Assembly (NCBI GenBank): GCA_009780445.1
Contig: WRAA01000021.1
Span: 1 to 14,183, forward strand
Reading direction: 5' to 3'
Length of the DNA: 14,183 nt
Source: Defluviitaleaceae bacterium
Lineage (GTDB): Bacteria; Bacillota; Clostridia; Lachnospirales; WRAA01
The stretch's first letter is position 1. Each line of letters opens with the position of its first letter. The notes under the pieces are model-generated. The model was not told where the DNA came from. It made no database searches and saw only the letters and a list, made by a program, of their open reading frames with translations. Of this stretch, positions 7,271 through 14,058 are shown one piece after another. The position numbers and the translations under genes are program-made.

Positions 7271-8544
7271 TGAAGTGTATGCAGATCGCGCCCGGCGTGC
7301 GGCTTAGGCTGCTTGCCACGCGCAAGTTCCGCACGAACACTATCTGCGTGCTGGTGCGGCGGCCGCTTGCGCGTGATGAAGTCACGCTTAACGCGCTTGT
7401 GTCCATGGTGCTTGAGATGGGCTGCGCGAAGTATGACACGGCGGCGAAACTTGCCGCGCAGACAGAGCGTATGTACGGCGCGATATTCTCCTGCGGCATC
7501 GTCAAGAAGGGCGAGGAACATATCTTCCAATTCTTCCTGGAGTACTTGCCGCGCAACACGCCGCTTGGCGGCATCACAGACCGCGAGGCCTTCGAGTTCC
7601 TGCGGGAGGTGATGCTGCGCCCGCTGGTTGCGGACGGCGGGTTCGACCCGGACATAGTGGCCGGCGAGAAGCGGGTACTGTCCGCACAGATAGCCGCCGC
7701 GAAGAACCACAAGGCCGAGTATTCCCGCAACCGTATGCTGGAGGAAATGTGCTCCGGCGAACCCTTCGCCGTATCGGGCATAGGTTATGCCGAAGATGTG
7801 GACGGCATAACGCCGGCCGCCGCCTATGCCCACTACATGCGGGTTCTTGCGCAGTCGCCCATAGACATTATGCTGGTGGGCGATTCTGCCGAAAATACGG
7901 TGGAGGACATCTGCCGCGAAGTGTTCGGCAACATGCCGCGCGACAACGTGCGCACGCCGCCAATGTCCGGCACCGTATGCACACGCGCACTGCGCAAGAA
8001 CGTACACGAACACGCCGACACCCATCAGGGTAACCTGGCCATGGGCTACCGCGGAGACATTCCGCAGACGGGCGGCACGGCCTACGCCCTTATGATGTTT
8101 AACGAATTGTTCGGCGGCTACGGAAGTTCGCGGCTGTTCACGGTGGTGCGGGAGCGCGAGAGCATGGCCTACTCCGTCAGCAGTACGCTCTACAGGCTAA
8201 AAAGTATCATAGCCGTACACGCCGGCGTAGACACGGCAAACTTCGGCAAGGCCGCCAAGCTCGTACAGCACCAGTTTGCGGACCTAACCGAAGGCGGCGC
8301 GGCAGCCGCGGAGCTTGAAAACGCATTGAAGAGCCTTCTCAAGAAGTACGAGAGCATCAAGGACTACCCGGGCCAGTTGCTGGAATTTTACACAATGCAG
8401 ATGCTGCAAGGCGAGCAGGACAGCCCGGACGAAGTGTCGAACAAGCTGCGCGCCGTCACGGCGCAGGACATACGCCGCGCCGCGTCGGCCCTCGGCCTTG
8501 ACACGATCTACACGCTCGGCAATGACGCGGAGGAAGGTGGTTAA
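7270..8544 (+). CDS. ymfF: M16 (insulinase-family) peptidase-like protein lacking the zinc site, YmfF-like
   Basis: A 424-aa protein with the M16B two-domain layout. Where catalytic members carry HxxEH it has only LNALVSMVLEMG (41-52), so it should not bind zinc. It keeps the C-terminal substrate-binding R-x6-Y loop (GGYGSSRLFTVVRERESMAY, 282-301; Arg294, Tyr301). This pattern matches the non-catalytic partner of heterodimeric M16 peptidases. The ATG at 7270 overlaps the spoVAD stop by one base, so it is likely coupled. An upstream in-frame ATG at 7093 is an alternate-frame run inside spoVAD. Its stop codon lies at the edge of a hairpin that covers the next gene's ribosome binding site. The substrate is unknown. 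Confidence 0.85.
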   Translation: MKCMQIAPGVRLRLLATRKFRTNTICVLVRRPLARDEVTLNALVSMVLEMGCAKYDTAAKLAAQTERMYGAIFSCGIVKKGEEHIFQFFLEYLPRNTPLGGITDREAFEFLREVMLRPLVADGGFDPDIVAGEKRVLSAQIAAAKNHKAEYSRNRMLEEMCSGEPFAVSGIGYAEDVDGITPAAAYAHYMRVLAQSPIDIMLVGDSAENTVEDICREVFGNMPRDNVRTPPMSGTVCTRALRKNVHEHADTHQGNLAMGYRGDIPQTGGTAYALMMFNELFGGYGSSRLFTVVRERESMAYSVSSTLYRLKSIIAVHAGVDTANFGKAAKLVQHQFADLTEGGAAAAELENALKSLLKKYESIKDYPGQLLEFYTMQMLQGEQDSPDEVSNKLRAVTAQDIRRAASALGLDTIYTLGNDAEEGG

Positions 8545-8591
8545 GAACACCTCCTCAACAATCCGAAGCCAAATTATGGAGGAGGTGTTCT
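8544..8591 (+). promoter_or_regulatory. Hairpin masking the ymfH ribosome binding site
   Basis: AGAACACCTCCTC (8544-8556) pairs perfectly over 13 bp with GAGGAGGTGTTCT (8579-8591), with a 22-nt loop. The right arm contains the only Shine-Dalgarno of the next gene, and the left arm begins at the last base of the ymfF stop codon (8542-8544). A ribosome terminating on ymfF would physically open the stem. This is the classic geometry of translational coupling that could hold two subunits in balance. The role is inferred from geometry alone. Confidence 0.7.
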
Positions 8592-8594
8592 AAG

Positions 8595-9872
8595 TTGGAG
8601 AAACTTCTGAACAGCATCATCCCGGGCGAATCTATGTACATTAACAAGTTGCAAAACGGCCTCACATGTTATATAATACCACGCAAGGACTATGTGAGCC
8701 AGACCGCAATGCTCTGCGTCAACTATGGTTCGGTTGACGCGCGCTTTGTCTTTGGCGGGCGGGAGTATACGCCCCCGGCGGGTGTCGCCCACTTCTTGGA
8801 ACACAAGATGTTCGAGGACGCGCGCCTACAGTTCTCCGACGAGTTTGTGAAGCTTGGCGCAAGCGTAAACGCCTACACAAACTTCCAGTCCACGGCATAT
8901 TATTTCAGCTGTACCGACATGTTCTACGAAAACCTGCGCCTGCTCCTGCGCCTTGTCACCGTGCCGCACTTTACCATTGAGAATGTGGAGAAGGAGAAGG
9001 GCATCATCGGCCAGGAGATCACCATGTACGACGACAACCCGTTCTGGCGCGGCTACAGCAATTTACAGCAAGCCATGTACAGCGCGAGCAACGTTCGCGA
9101 CAGCATCTTGGGCAACGCGGACTCCATCGCAAGCATCACCCCGGACGTTCTGCACCAAGTCCACACAGCGTTCTATCATCCGTCCAACATGGCTCTTGTC
9201 TGCGTGGGGCGTTTCGCCCGCGAAGAGGTCTACAAGTCCGCCCGCAAGGCCTTCCTGAACGCGCCCAAGGCACACGGCCTCACGCGCTTGCACACGGAAG
9301 AGCCGCCGGGCGTTGTTCGCGATTTTGTAAGCAGTGACATGAAGCTGTCCAAGCCGATGTTCAGCCTTGGCTTTAAGGAGAACGTAAACCTTAGCCCGCT
9401 TGACGCGGCAACCGCACAGCGCAAGGCCGCGTCCGCCAAGGTTCTGCTGGACGTGCTTGTGGGCGCGAGTTCCGACGCTTACGCCGCTATGTACCGCGAA
9501 GGGCTTGCGGACACGCCGCTCTCCCGCGAATACATTTCCGGCAGGGGCTTCGGCCAAGCCGTGTTCGGCGCGGTCTCCGCCGAGCCTGGACGGGCGCGGG
9601 AGGCTATCCTGCGCGAAATAGCGCGGGTGCGCAAGCAGGGCGTAGACCAAACGCGCTTCGAGCAGGTGCGCGGGAAGCACGTGGGCGGCTTCTTCCGCCT
9701 CTTTAACAATATCGAGGCAATGCGCAACCTCCAGGCAGACCTGTACGCGGCGGACGCGGGCGACATCTTCAGCCTTATGGCGGCCTATACCGGCCTGTGC
9801 GCAGACGACCTCAACACCCGGCTGGACGAGCTGTTCGGCGGCGACAATCACGTCCTGTCAGTAATATATTAG
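8595..9872 (+). CDS. ymfH: M16 family zinc metallopeptidase, catalytic subunit, YmfH-like
   Basis: A 425-aa inverted-zincin peptidase. HFLEH (His66, Glu69, His70) is the HxxEH zinc motif. EKEKGIIGQE supplies the conserved distal glutamates (Glu134 and the likely third ligand Glu141). The C-terminal domain has a degenerate counterpart of the R-x6-Y loop (ASSDAYAAMYREGLAD), so it probably relies on its YmfF-like partner for substrate binding. The start is a TTG at 8595, supported by GGAGGTG ending 7 nt before it and by the N-terminus; no ATG fits. It lies between ymfF and lgt. The native substrate is unknown. Confidence 0.9.
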   Translation: MEKLLNSIIPGESMYINKLQNGLTCYIIPRKDYVSQTAMLCVNYGSVDARFVFGGREYTPPAGVAHFLEHKMFEDARLQFSDEFVKLGASVNAYTNFQSTAYYFSCTDMFYENLRLLLRLVTVPHFTIENVEKEKGIIGQEITMYDDNPFWRGYSNLQQAMYSASNVRDSILGNADSIASITPDVLHQVHTAFYHPSNMALVCVGRFAREEVYKSARKAFLNAPKAHGLTRLHTEEPPGVVRDFVSSDMKLSKPMFSLGFKENVNLSPLDAATAQRKAASAKVLLDVLVGASSDAYAAMYREGLADTPLSREYISGRGFGQAVFGAVSAEPGRAREAILREIARVRKQGVDQTRFEQVRGKHVGGFFRLFNNIEAMRNLQADLYAADAGDIFSLMAAYTGLCADDLNTRLDELFGGDNHVLSVIY

Positions 9873-9887
9873 CGAGGAGCAACCACA

Positions 9888-10748
9888 ATGAACAGCCCTG
9901 ATATTTTGTTCCCGAACCTGGGTATCACGTTAGACAATGTTTCGCGCGTGGTTTTCTCTGTCGGCGGGTTTCACATCTATTTCTACGGCTTCCTGATCGC
10001 CCTTGGGGTCTTGGCGGCGACGGGTTTAGCCGTGCGCGAGGCCAAGCTAACGGGGCAGAACCCCGATGTCTACATGAACCTGCTTACCTGGGGGCTTGTG
10101 GGGGCGTTTGTGGGCGGGCGGCTGTTCTATGTGGCATTCCAGTGGGAAAGCTACCGTCACGACCTTCTGCAAATCTTTAACCTGCGCGGCGGCGGGCTTG
10201 CCATCTACGGCTCCGTGATCTTCGCCATCCTGTTCGCCTGTGCCTATCTGCGCTTTAACAAGATGCCGATACGCCAATACGCCGACACGGCGATACCCAC
10301 CATTCTCGTAGGCCAGGCCATCGGCCGCTGGGGCAACTTCTTTAACAGAGAGGCCTACGGCGGCTACACCGATTCCCTCTTCGCCATGGCCATACGGCTG
10401 GACGACACACGCGGCCCCGTCTCCGAAGAGATGTTCGCAAACATGCTGACGGCTCACGGCGCACAGTACATACAGGTTCACCCGACATTCCTCTACGAAT
10501 CGCTCTGGTGTTTCGCCGCTTTCGGCCTTCTCATGCTCTACAAACGCCGCAAGAAGTTCGTGGGGGAAATGGCCCTGCTCTACTTCGTGGCATACGGCAC
10601 GGGGCGTTTCTTCATTGAAGGCTTGCGGGCGGATTCCCTGATTTTCTGGGGTACAGGCCTGCCGGCCTCCCAAGTTGTCTCCGCCGTACTGGTGCTGGGC
10701 GCGTTGGCCGCCATTGCTTATGAACGCAGAAGGACGGCGCAAGCATAA
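9888..10748 (+). CDS. lgt: Prolipoprotein diacylglyceryl transferase
   Basis: A 286-aa integral membrane enzyme that transfers diacylglycerol from phosphatidylglycerol to the lipobox cysteine of prelipoproteins, the first lipoprotein maturation step. Family signatures are in order: FYGFLIALGVL (membrane helix), GGRLFYV (76-82), RGGGLAIYG (100-108), the signature GRWGNFFNREAYG (145-157) with the essential arginine and asparagine, HPTFLYESLW (198-207) and GTGRFFIEGLR (237-247). AGGAG precedes the ATG at 9888. It starts 15 nt after ymfH and ends at a strong terminator, so it is the last gene of the spoVA-M16-lgt run. Confidence 0.96.
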   Translation: MNSPDILFPNLGITLDNVSRVVFSVGGFHIYFYGFLIALGVLAATGLAVREAKLTGQNPDVYMNLLTWGLVGAFVGGRLFYVAFQWESYRHDLLQIFNLRGGGLAIYGSVIFAILFACAYLRFNKMPIRQYADTAIPTILVGQAIGRWGNFFNREAYGGYTDSLFAMAIRLDDTRGPVSEEMFANMLTAHGAQYIQVHPTFLYESLWCFAAFGLLMLYKRRKKFVGEMALLYFVAYGTGRFFIEGLRADSLIFWGTGLPASQVVSAVLVLGALAAIAYERRRTAQA

Positions 10749-10764
10749 CATCAGTTGCTTCCGC

Positions 10765-10794
10765 ACAAAAACCTTGATGATTCAAGGTTTTTGT
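10765..10794 (+). terminator. Intrinsic terminator after lgt
   Basis: ACAAAAACCTTGA and TCAAGGTTTTTGT form a perfect 13-bp stem with a TGAT loop, 16 nt past the lgt stop. The descending arm ends in five Ts. The symmetry would also let it work in reverse. It overlaps the start of the prmA promoter zone, cleanly separating two transcription units. Confidence 0.8.
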
Positions 10795-10795
10795 A

Positions 10796-10824
10796 TTGTC
10801 CGCGCCTTTCTTGTGTGGTATAAT
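10796..10824 (+). promoter_or_regulatory. Sigma-A promoter for prmA-rsmE
   Basis: TTGTCC (10796-10801), a 17-nt spacer and a perfect TATAAT (10819-10824) preceded by TGG, giving an extended -10. The transcript would start near 10831, leaving only about 14 nt before the ATG at 10845, just enough to include AGGTGA. Confidence 0.75.
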
Positions 10825-10844
10825 GTCGGCAGGTGATTGAAATT

Positions 10845-11846
10845 ATGGAATGGATTGAAGCAAGGATACAGACGAACGGGCAGGGCTCGGATCTTGCGGC
10901 GGCTACGCTGATGGACTGCGGCATAGAGGGAACGGAGATCGTGGACACCGCGGAAATGCGGAAGTTTCTGGAGACGAACCCGCTGAACTGGGACTATGTT
11001 GACGATTCTCTGATGTCCGCCGAAGATGCCGGCGTTGTCGTAAAGTTCTATGTGCGCGACAACGACACCGGGCGGGAGACGCTGGGCATGGTGCGGGACG
11101 CGCTCAGGCAGCTGGGCGCGGACAACCCGGCGGGCAGCCTGGGCGAGCTATGCCTGACTTTTTCGGACAAGCTGGACGACGACGTGTGGCTCTCCGGCTG
11201 GCGCAAGCACTACAAGCCCTTTCGTTTAGGAAGGTCTGTTGTGATCGTACCCACATGGGAACGTTATGACGCCTTGCCGGGCGACGTGGTGTTCAACATC
11301 GAGCCGGGGCATGTCTTTGGCACGGGTCTGCACCAGAGTACGCGGCTGGTGGTGGAAATGCTGGAGGAAACCGCGCCGGGTGCGCGGAGGATGCTGGACA
11401 TCGGCTGCGGCAGCGGCATACTGTCGGTTATCGGGATGCTGCTGGGCGTTCGGGAGGCCGCGGCGGTGGACATAGACCCCACGGCGGCGCAGATCGCGCA
11501 CGAAAACGCCGCGCTAAACGGCATAGACCCCGCGCGGTACCGCGTGTTCGCGGGAAATGTGCTGGACGGCACTTCCACGGAAGGCCACGACCTTTCGGAG
11601 ATACAAAACGTCAGCTATGACTTGGTGACGGCGAACATTGTCGCGGATGTGGTTATCGCTCTGGCTCCCTATGTTGCGCGGGTGCTTGGCGCCGGCGGCG
11701 TGTTTGTGTCGTCGGGCATTATCAGCGAGAGGCTGGGCGATGTGACGGCCGCGCTTGATGAACATGGATTCACGATAGGCGAGATAAAGGAAGAGGACGG
11801 CTGGGTTGCCATCAAGGCCGGATTTCGGCGAGGAGCTGCGGTATGA
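10845..11846 (+). CDS. prmA: Ribosomal protein L11 methyltransferase
   Basis: A 333-aa S-adenosylmethionine-dependent enzyme that methylates ribosomal protein L11. The N-terminal L11-recognition domain (1-100) starts MEWIEARIQT. WRKHYKP (119-125) and EPGHVFGTGLHQSTR (153-167) are PrmA signatures. The SAM motif LDIGCGSGILS (184-194), AVDIDP (207-212) and TANI (262-265) form the Rossmann methyltransferase core. The ATG at 10845 is preferred to a GTG at 10833, because AGGTGA lies 8 nt before the ATG and overlaps that GTG. The stop overlaps the rsmE start (ATGA). Confidence 0.95.
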   Translation: MEWIEARIQTNGQGSDLAAATLMDCGIEGTEIVDTAEMRKFLETNPLNWDYVDDSLMSAEDAGVVVKFYVRDNDTGRETLGMVRDALRQLGADNPAGSLGELCLTFSDKLDDDVWLSGWRKHYKPFRLGRSVVIVPTWERYDALPGDVVFNIEPGHVFGTGLHQSTRLVVEMLEETAPGARRMLDIGCGSGILSVIGMLLGVREAAAVDIDPTAAQIAHENAALNGIDPARYRVFAGNVLDGTSTEGHDLSEIQNVSYDLVTANIVADVVIALAPYVARVLGAGGVFVSSGIISERLGDVTAALDEHGFTIGEIKEEDGWVAIKAGFRRGAAV

Positions 11847-12571
11847 CAAGATTCTTTACAGACGCAACAATAGGTGTTGGCGGAAAATTGGCGATAAGCG
11901 GGGAGGACTTCGACCATCTGCGGGTGCTTCGCCCGAAAATCGGCGAGACGCTGGAGCTGTGCAACTCCGAGAAAAGGATTGTGTACACCGCGGAAATAAC
12001 GGATATGTCGAGAGCCGACGCGCAGGTCACGATTGTGTCGAAGAAGAAAGCCGACGCCGAGCCGGGCTGCAGAATCACGCTGATGCAGGCCGTGCCAAAG
12101 TTCGACAAAATGGAGCTGATAATCCAGAAGTGTGTCGAGCTTGGCGTATCGGAGATTGTGCCGGTGCTGACAAACCGCACACAGACCCACCCCGCAAACG
12201 CGGCGGTGAAGGCGCACCGCTGGCAGAAAATTTCCAAGGAGGCCGCACAGCAGTCCGGGCGCGATATCATCCCGGCGATAACCAGCGTTCTGCCGTTCCG
12301 GGAGGCGTTGGACAGCCTTTCGCAGTACGAGCATACATTCGTGGCAAACGAGAATGAAACCGAGCAGTATGCGCGCGCGGCGTACCAACGTGCCAGCGTG
12401 CAGAACGTGGCCATATTCATAGGGCCGGAGGGCGGGTTCGACAAAAGCGAGATCAAGGCCATGCGCGACAAGGGCGTGGAGAGCGTAAGCCTTGGCCGCC
12501 GCATACTGCGTGTGGAGACGGCGGCCATCACTGCGGTGATCCTATTCCTGTGTGCGCGTGAGGAACTGTAA
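11843..12571 (+). CDS. rsmE: 16S rRNA m3U1498 methyltransferase
   Basis: A 242-aa SPOUT-class (trefoil knot) methyltransferase that methylates U1498 in 16S rRNA. The N-terminal PUA-like RNA-binding region spans about 1-70. Family motifs follow: KFDKMELIIQKCVELGV (86-102), SKEAAQQSGR (131-140), the SAM-binding IGPEGGF (193-199) and LGRRILRVETAA (217-228). It starts inside the prmA stop codon with GAGGAG upstream, the usual prmA-rsmE arrangement. Its TAA stop codon is the exact boundary of a palindromic element and is repeated on the element's far side. The stop is therefore preserved across the insertion. Confidence 0.96.
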   Translation: MTRFFTDATIGVGGKLAISGEDFDHLRVLRPKIGETLELCNSEKRIVYTAEITDMSRADAQVTIVSKKKADAEPGCRITLMQAVPKFDKMELIIQKCVELGVSEIVPVLTNRTQTHPANAAVKAHRWQKISKEAAQQSGRDIIPAITSVLPFREALDSLSQYEHTFVANENETEQYARAAYQRASVQNVAIFIGPEGGFDKSEIKAMRDKGVESVSLGRRILRVETAAITAVILFLCAREEL

Positions 12572-12629
12572 GAGCCTGTTCAGTATCTTTTTCCCGTCGG
12601 ATTTGCGAGGCGATTTTTCGCCAGTCTAG

Positions 12630-12790
12630 GGCGTGTTTGAAAACCCGCTTTCGGCGAATTTTCGAGCATAATTTTTTGCCGGGCTAGGAAGCGACGACGA
12701 CGCGAACCCTTGTGGTGCGCTAGGAGGAGCTGACGACGCACGGCGGAAAATTTGCCGAAAATGCGCCGAAATGGGGTTTTCAAACACGCC
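12630..12790 (+). mobile_element. Palindromic MITE-like element, copy C (nested inside copy B)
   Basis: 161 bp with perfect 17-nt ends, GGCGTGTTTGAAAACCC and its complement. A further imperfect stem (TTTCGGCGAATTTTC with GAAAATGCGCCGAAA) continues inward. Its core at 12684-12739 has two exact CTAGGA-N6-GACGACGC modules around a 16-nt insert that pairs with one mismatch. CTAG lies directly on each side (12626-12629 and 12791-12794). The right-hand CTAG is the first four bases of copy B's core, so copy C landed in the conserved motif of its own relative. Arm lengths (54 and 51) match those of copy B. Confidence 0.82.
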
Positions 12791-12830
12791 CTAGGAACCG
12801 ACGACGACGCGTACCCGTAGGGTACGTTAG

Positions 12831-12849
12831 AAGGAGGTGACGACGAATG
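12831..12849 (+). promoter_or_regulatory. Element-borne Shine-Dalgarno and ATG of the cysteine desulfurase gene
   Basis: AAGGAGGTGA, a full-length match to the usual anti-Shine-Dalgarno, lies in the right core module of copy B. The ATG at 12847 is the first codon after the 56-nt core, 9 nt after GGAGG. It is the best ribosome binding site in the window and decides the start of the downstream gene. In the other copies the same position reads GGAGCTGA, GGAGTTGA or GCGAATGA. Confidence 0.8.
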
Positions 12850-14058
12850 GCGGAAAATCGACCGCAAAGACGATGGGGAAAAGATACTGAACAGGCTCTA
12901 AGCGTGGCGGACGGCATAATCTATTTTGACAACGCGGCAACAACACGTCCGCGGGAAGAGGCTCTGGCGGAGTATGACCGCGCCGCGCGGGAGCTGTACG
13001 CAAACGCCAACTCCCTGCACTCCCCGGGCTTTGCCGCGGAAACACGGCTTGCGCAGTGCAAGGCGGCAGTTGCGAGGATGCTTGGAGCGGATGCGGAAGT
13101 TGTGTTTACCTCCGGCGGAAGCGCGGCGAACAGTCTGGCAATGCTGGCGGCGGCGCAAAGCACAGGCCACGGAGCGCGGAAGAAGCGCATCGTGAGCAGC
13201 CTTGCGGAACATTCCTCCGTGCGTGGTGTCTGCGCCTATCTCGGGAACAGCGGGCATGAAGTTGTCTACGTTCCGCACGGCGCGGACGGTTCGCTGTGCT
13301 TGGACGCTCTGGAGGCCGCGCTGGACGGCTCCCCGGCTCTCGTAAGCCTTATGCACGTGAACAACGAAACAGGCGTAATGGCCGACTTACAGGCTGTCAG
13401 CGGCGTTATCAAGGCCGCCGGCCCGCAGTCCCTGCTGCACGTTGACGCAGTAGCCGGCTTCGGCAAGCACGGTGTGGACATGAATCTGCCCGACATTTTG
13501 ACCTTTGCGTCGCACAAGGTGGGCGGGCCGAAGGGCGTCGGCGGGTTGTGCTTCGGCAAGCGGCTTCTGCCGCTTATCAGCGCGGAGACAAACAGCGGCG
13601 GTATCGTGGGCGTGTTACGGCAGGGCACGGCGGACGTTCCCGCGATATCGGCGTTTGTGACGGCCGCGGAGATCGCCTTCGCCGGTTTGGACGCGGCCGC
13701 GGAACACGCGGCGGGTGTGAAGGAATACATCGCCGCACACGCACGCAGCATGGGCGCGGAGCTAAACGGCGGGGGCAAAGTCTCGCCATACATCCTGAAC
13801 ATGAGCTTCGCCGGCGTGAGGTCTGAAACCCTGATCAACCATCTTTCGGGCAAGGGCGTGTGCGTCTCGGCCGGGTCGTCCTGTAGTGCCCGCAAGAAGG
13901 ACAGGAACATTCTGACGCACTACGGCCTGCCCGGGGAACGCGCCGAAAGCTCTGTGCGCCTCTCCTTCTCGGCCGCAAACACATTGGACGAAGCCGCGCG
14001 CTTCGTGGACATTCTCGGCGAAGCCCTGCCGATGCTCAGAAAATTCTCAACGAGGTAA
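12847..14058 (+). CDS. Cysteine desulfurase, NifS/IscS-like (class V aminotransferase)
   Basis: A PLP enzyme that takes sulfur from cysteine for Fe-S cluster or thio-cofactor assembly. It is 403 aa from the ATG at 12847. FDNAATTRP (27-35), TSGGSAANSLA (88-98), EHSSV (121-125), NNETG (172-176), HVDAVAGFGK (198-207), the PLP lysine in SHKVGGPKG (Lys224) and the mobile cysteine loop SAGSSCSARK (Cys346) are all in order. Homologues normally begin just before YFDNAATT. The first 19 residues here are encoded by element copy B, and the GTG at 12904 is the probable ancestral start. Position 203 is Ala where relatives usually have a PLP-contacting Gln (DAVQ). It was probably once the third gene of a prmA-rsmE operon. 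The acceptor protein is unknown. Confidence 0.9.
   Translation: MAENRPQRRWGKDTEQALSVADGIIYFDNAATTRPREEALAEYDRAARELYANANSLHSPGFAAETRLAQCKAAVARMLGADAEVVFTSGGSAANSLAMLAAAQSTGHGARKKRIVSSLAEHSSVRGVCAYLGNSGHEVVYVPHGADGSLCLDALEAALDGSPALVSLMHVNNETGVMADLQAVSGVIKAAGPQSLLHVDAVAGFGKHGVDMNLPDILTFASHKVGGPKGVGGLCFGKRLLPLISAETNSGGIVGVLRQGTADVPAISAFVTAAEIAFAGLDAAAEHAAGVKEYIAAHARSMGAELNGGGKVSPYILNMSFAGVRSETLINHLSGKGVCVSAGSSCSARKKDRNILTHYGLPGERAESSVRLSFSAANTLDEAARFVDILGEALPMLRKFSTR

Larger units (their letters stand above)
12572..12898 (+). mobile_element. Palindromic MITE-like element, copy B (outer, interrupted by copy C)
   Basis: The terminal inverted repeats begin GAGCCTGTTCAGTATCTTTT and are identical over their first 20 nt. 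Pairing continues imperfectly up to about 54 nt. TAA flanks both sides (12569-12571, which is the rsmE stop, and 12899-12901), an apparent target duplication. The core is 12791-12846 (CTAGGA/GACGACGC, a GCGTACCC/GGGTACGT hairpin, then TTAGAA/GACGACGA). Removing copy C and one CTAG leaves 162 bp with a 54-nt left arm, a 56-nt core and a 52-nt right arm. There is no transposase. The end sequences resemble those of IS5-type elements, but this is a guess. The right arm encodes the first residues of the downstream protein. Confidence 0.8.

Noticed and set aside
10833..10844. GTG at 10833 as the prmA start
   Set aside because: It overlaps the AGGTGA that serves as Shine-Dalgarno for the ATG at 10845, and it lacks its own site.
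12571..12900. Single terminator or riboswitch between rsmE and the desulfurase gene
   Set aside because: The block resolves into two equal-length palindromic elements with flanking duplications and copies elsewhere in the window, and matches no riboswitch I know.
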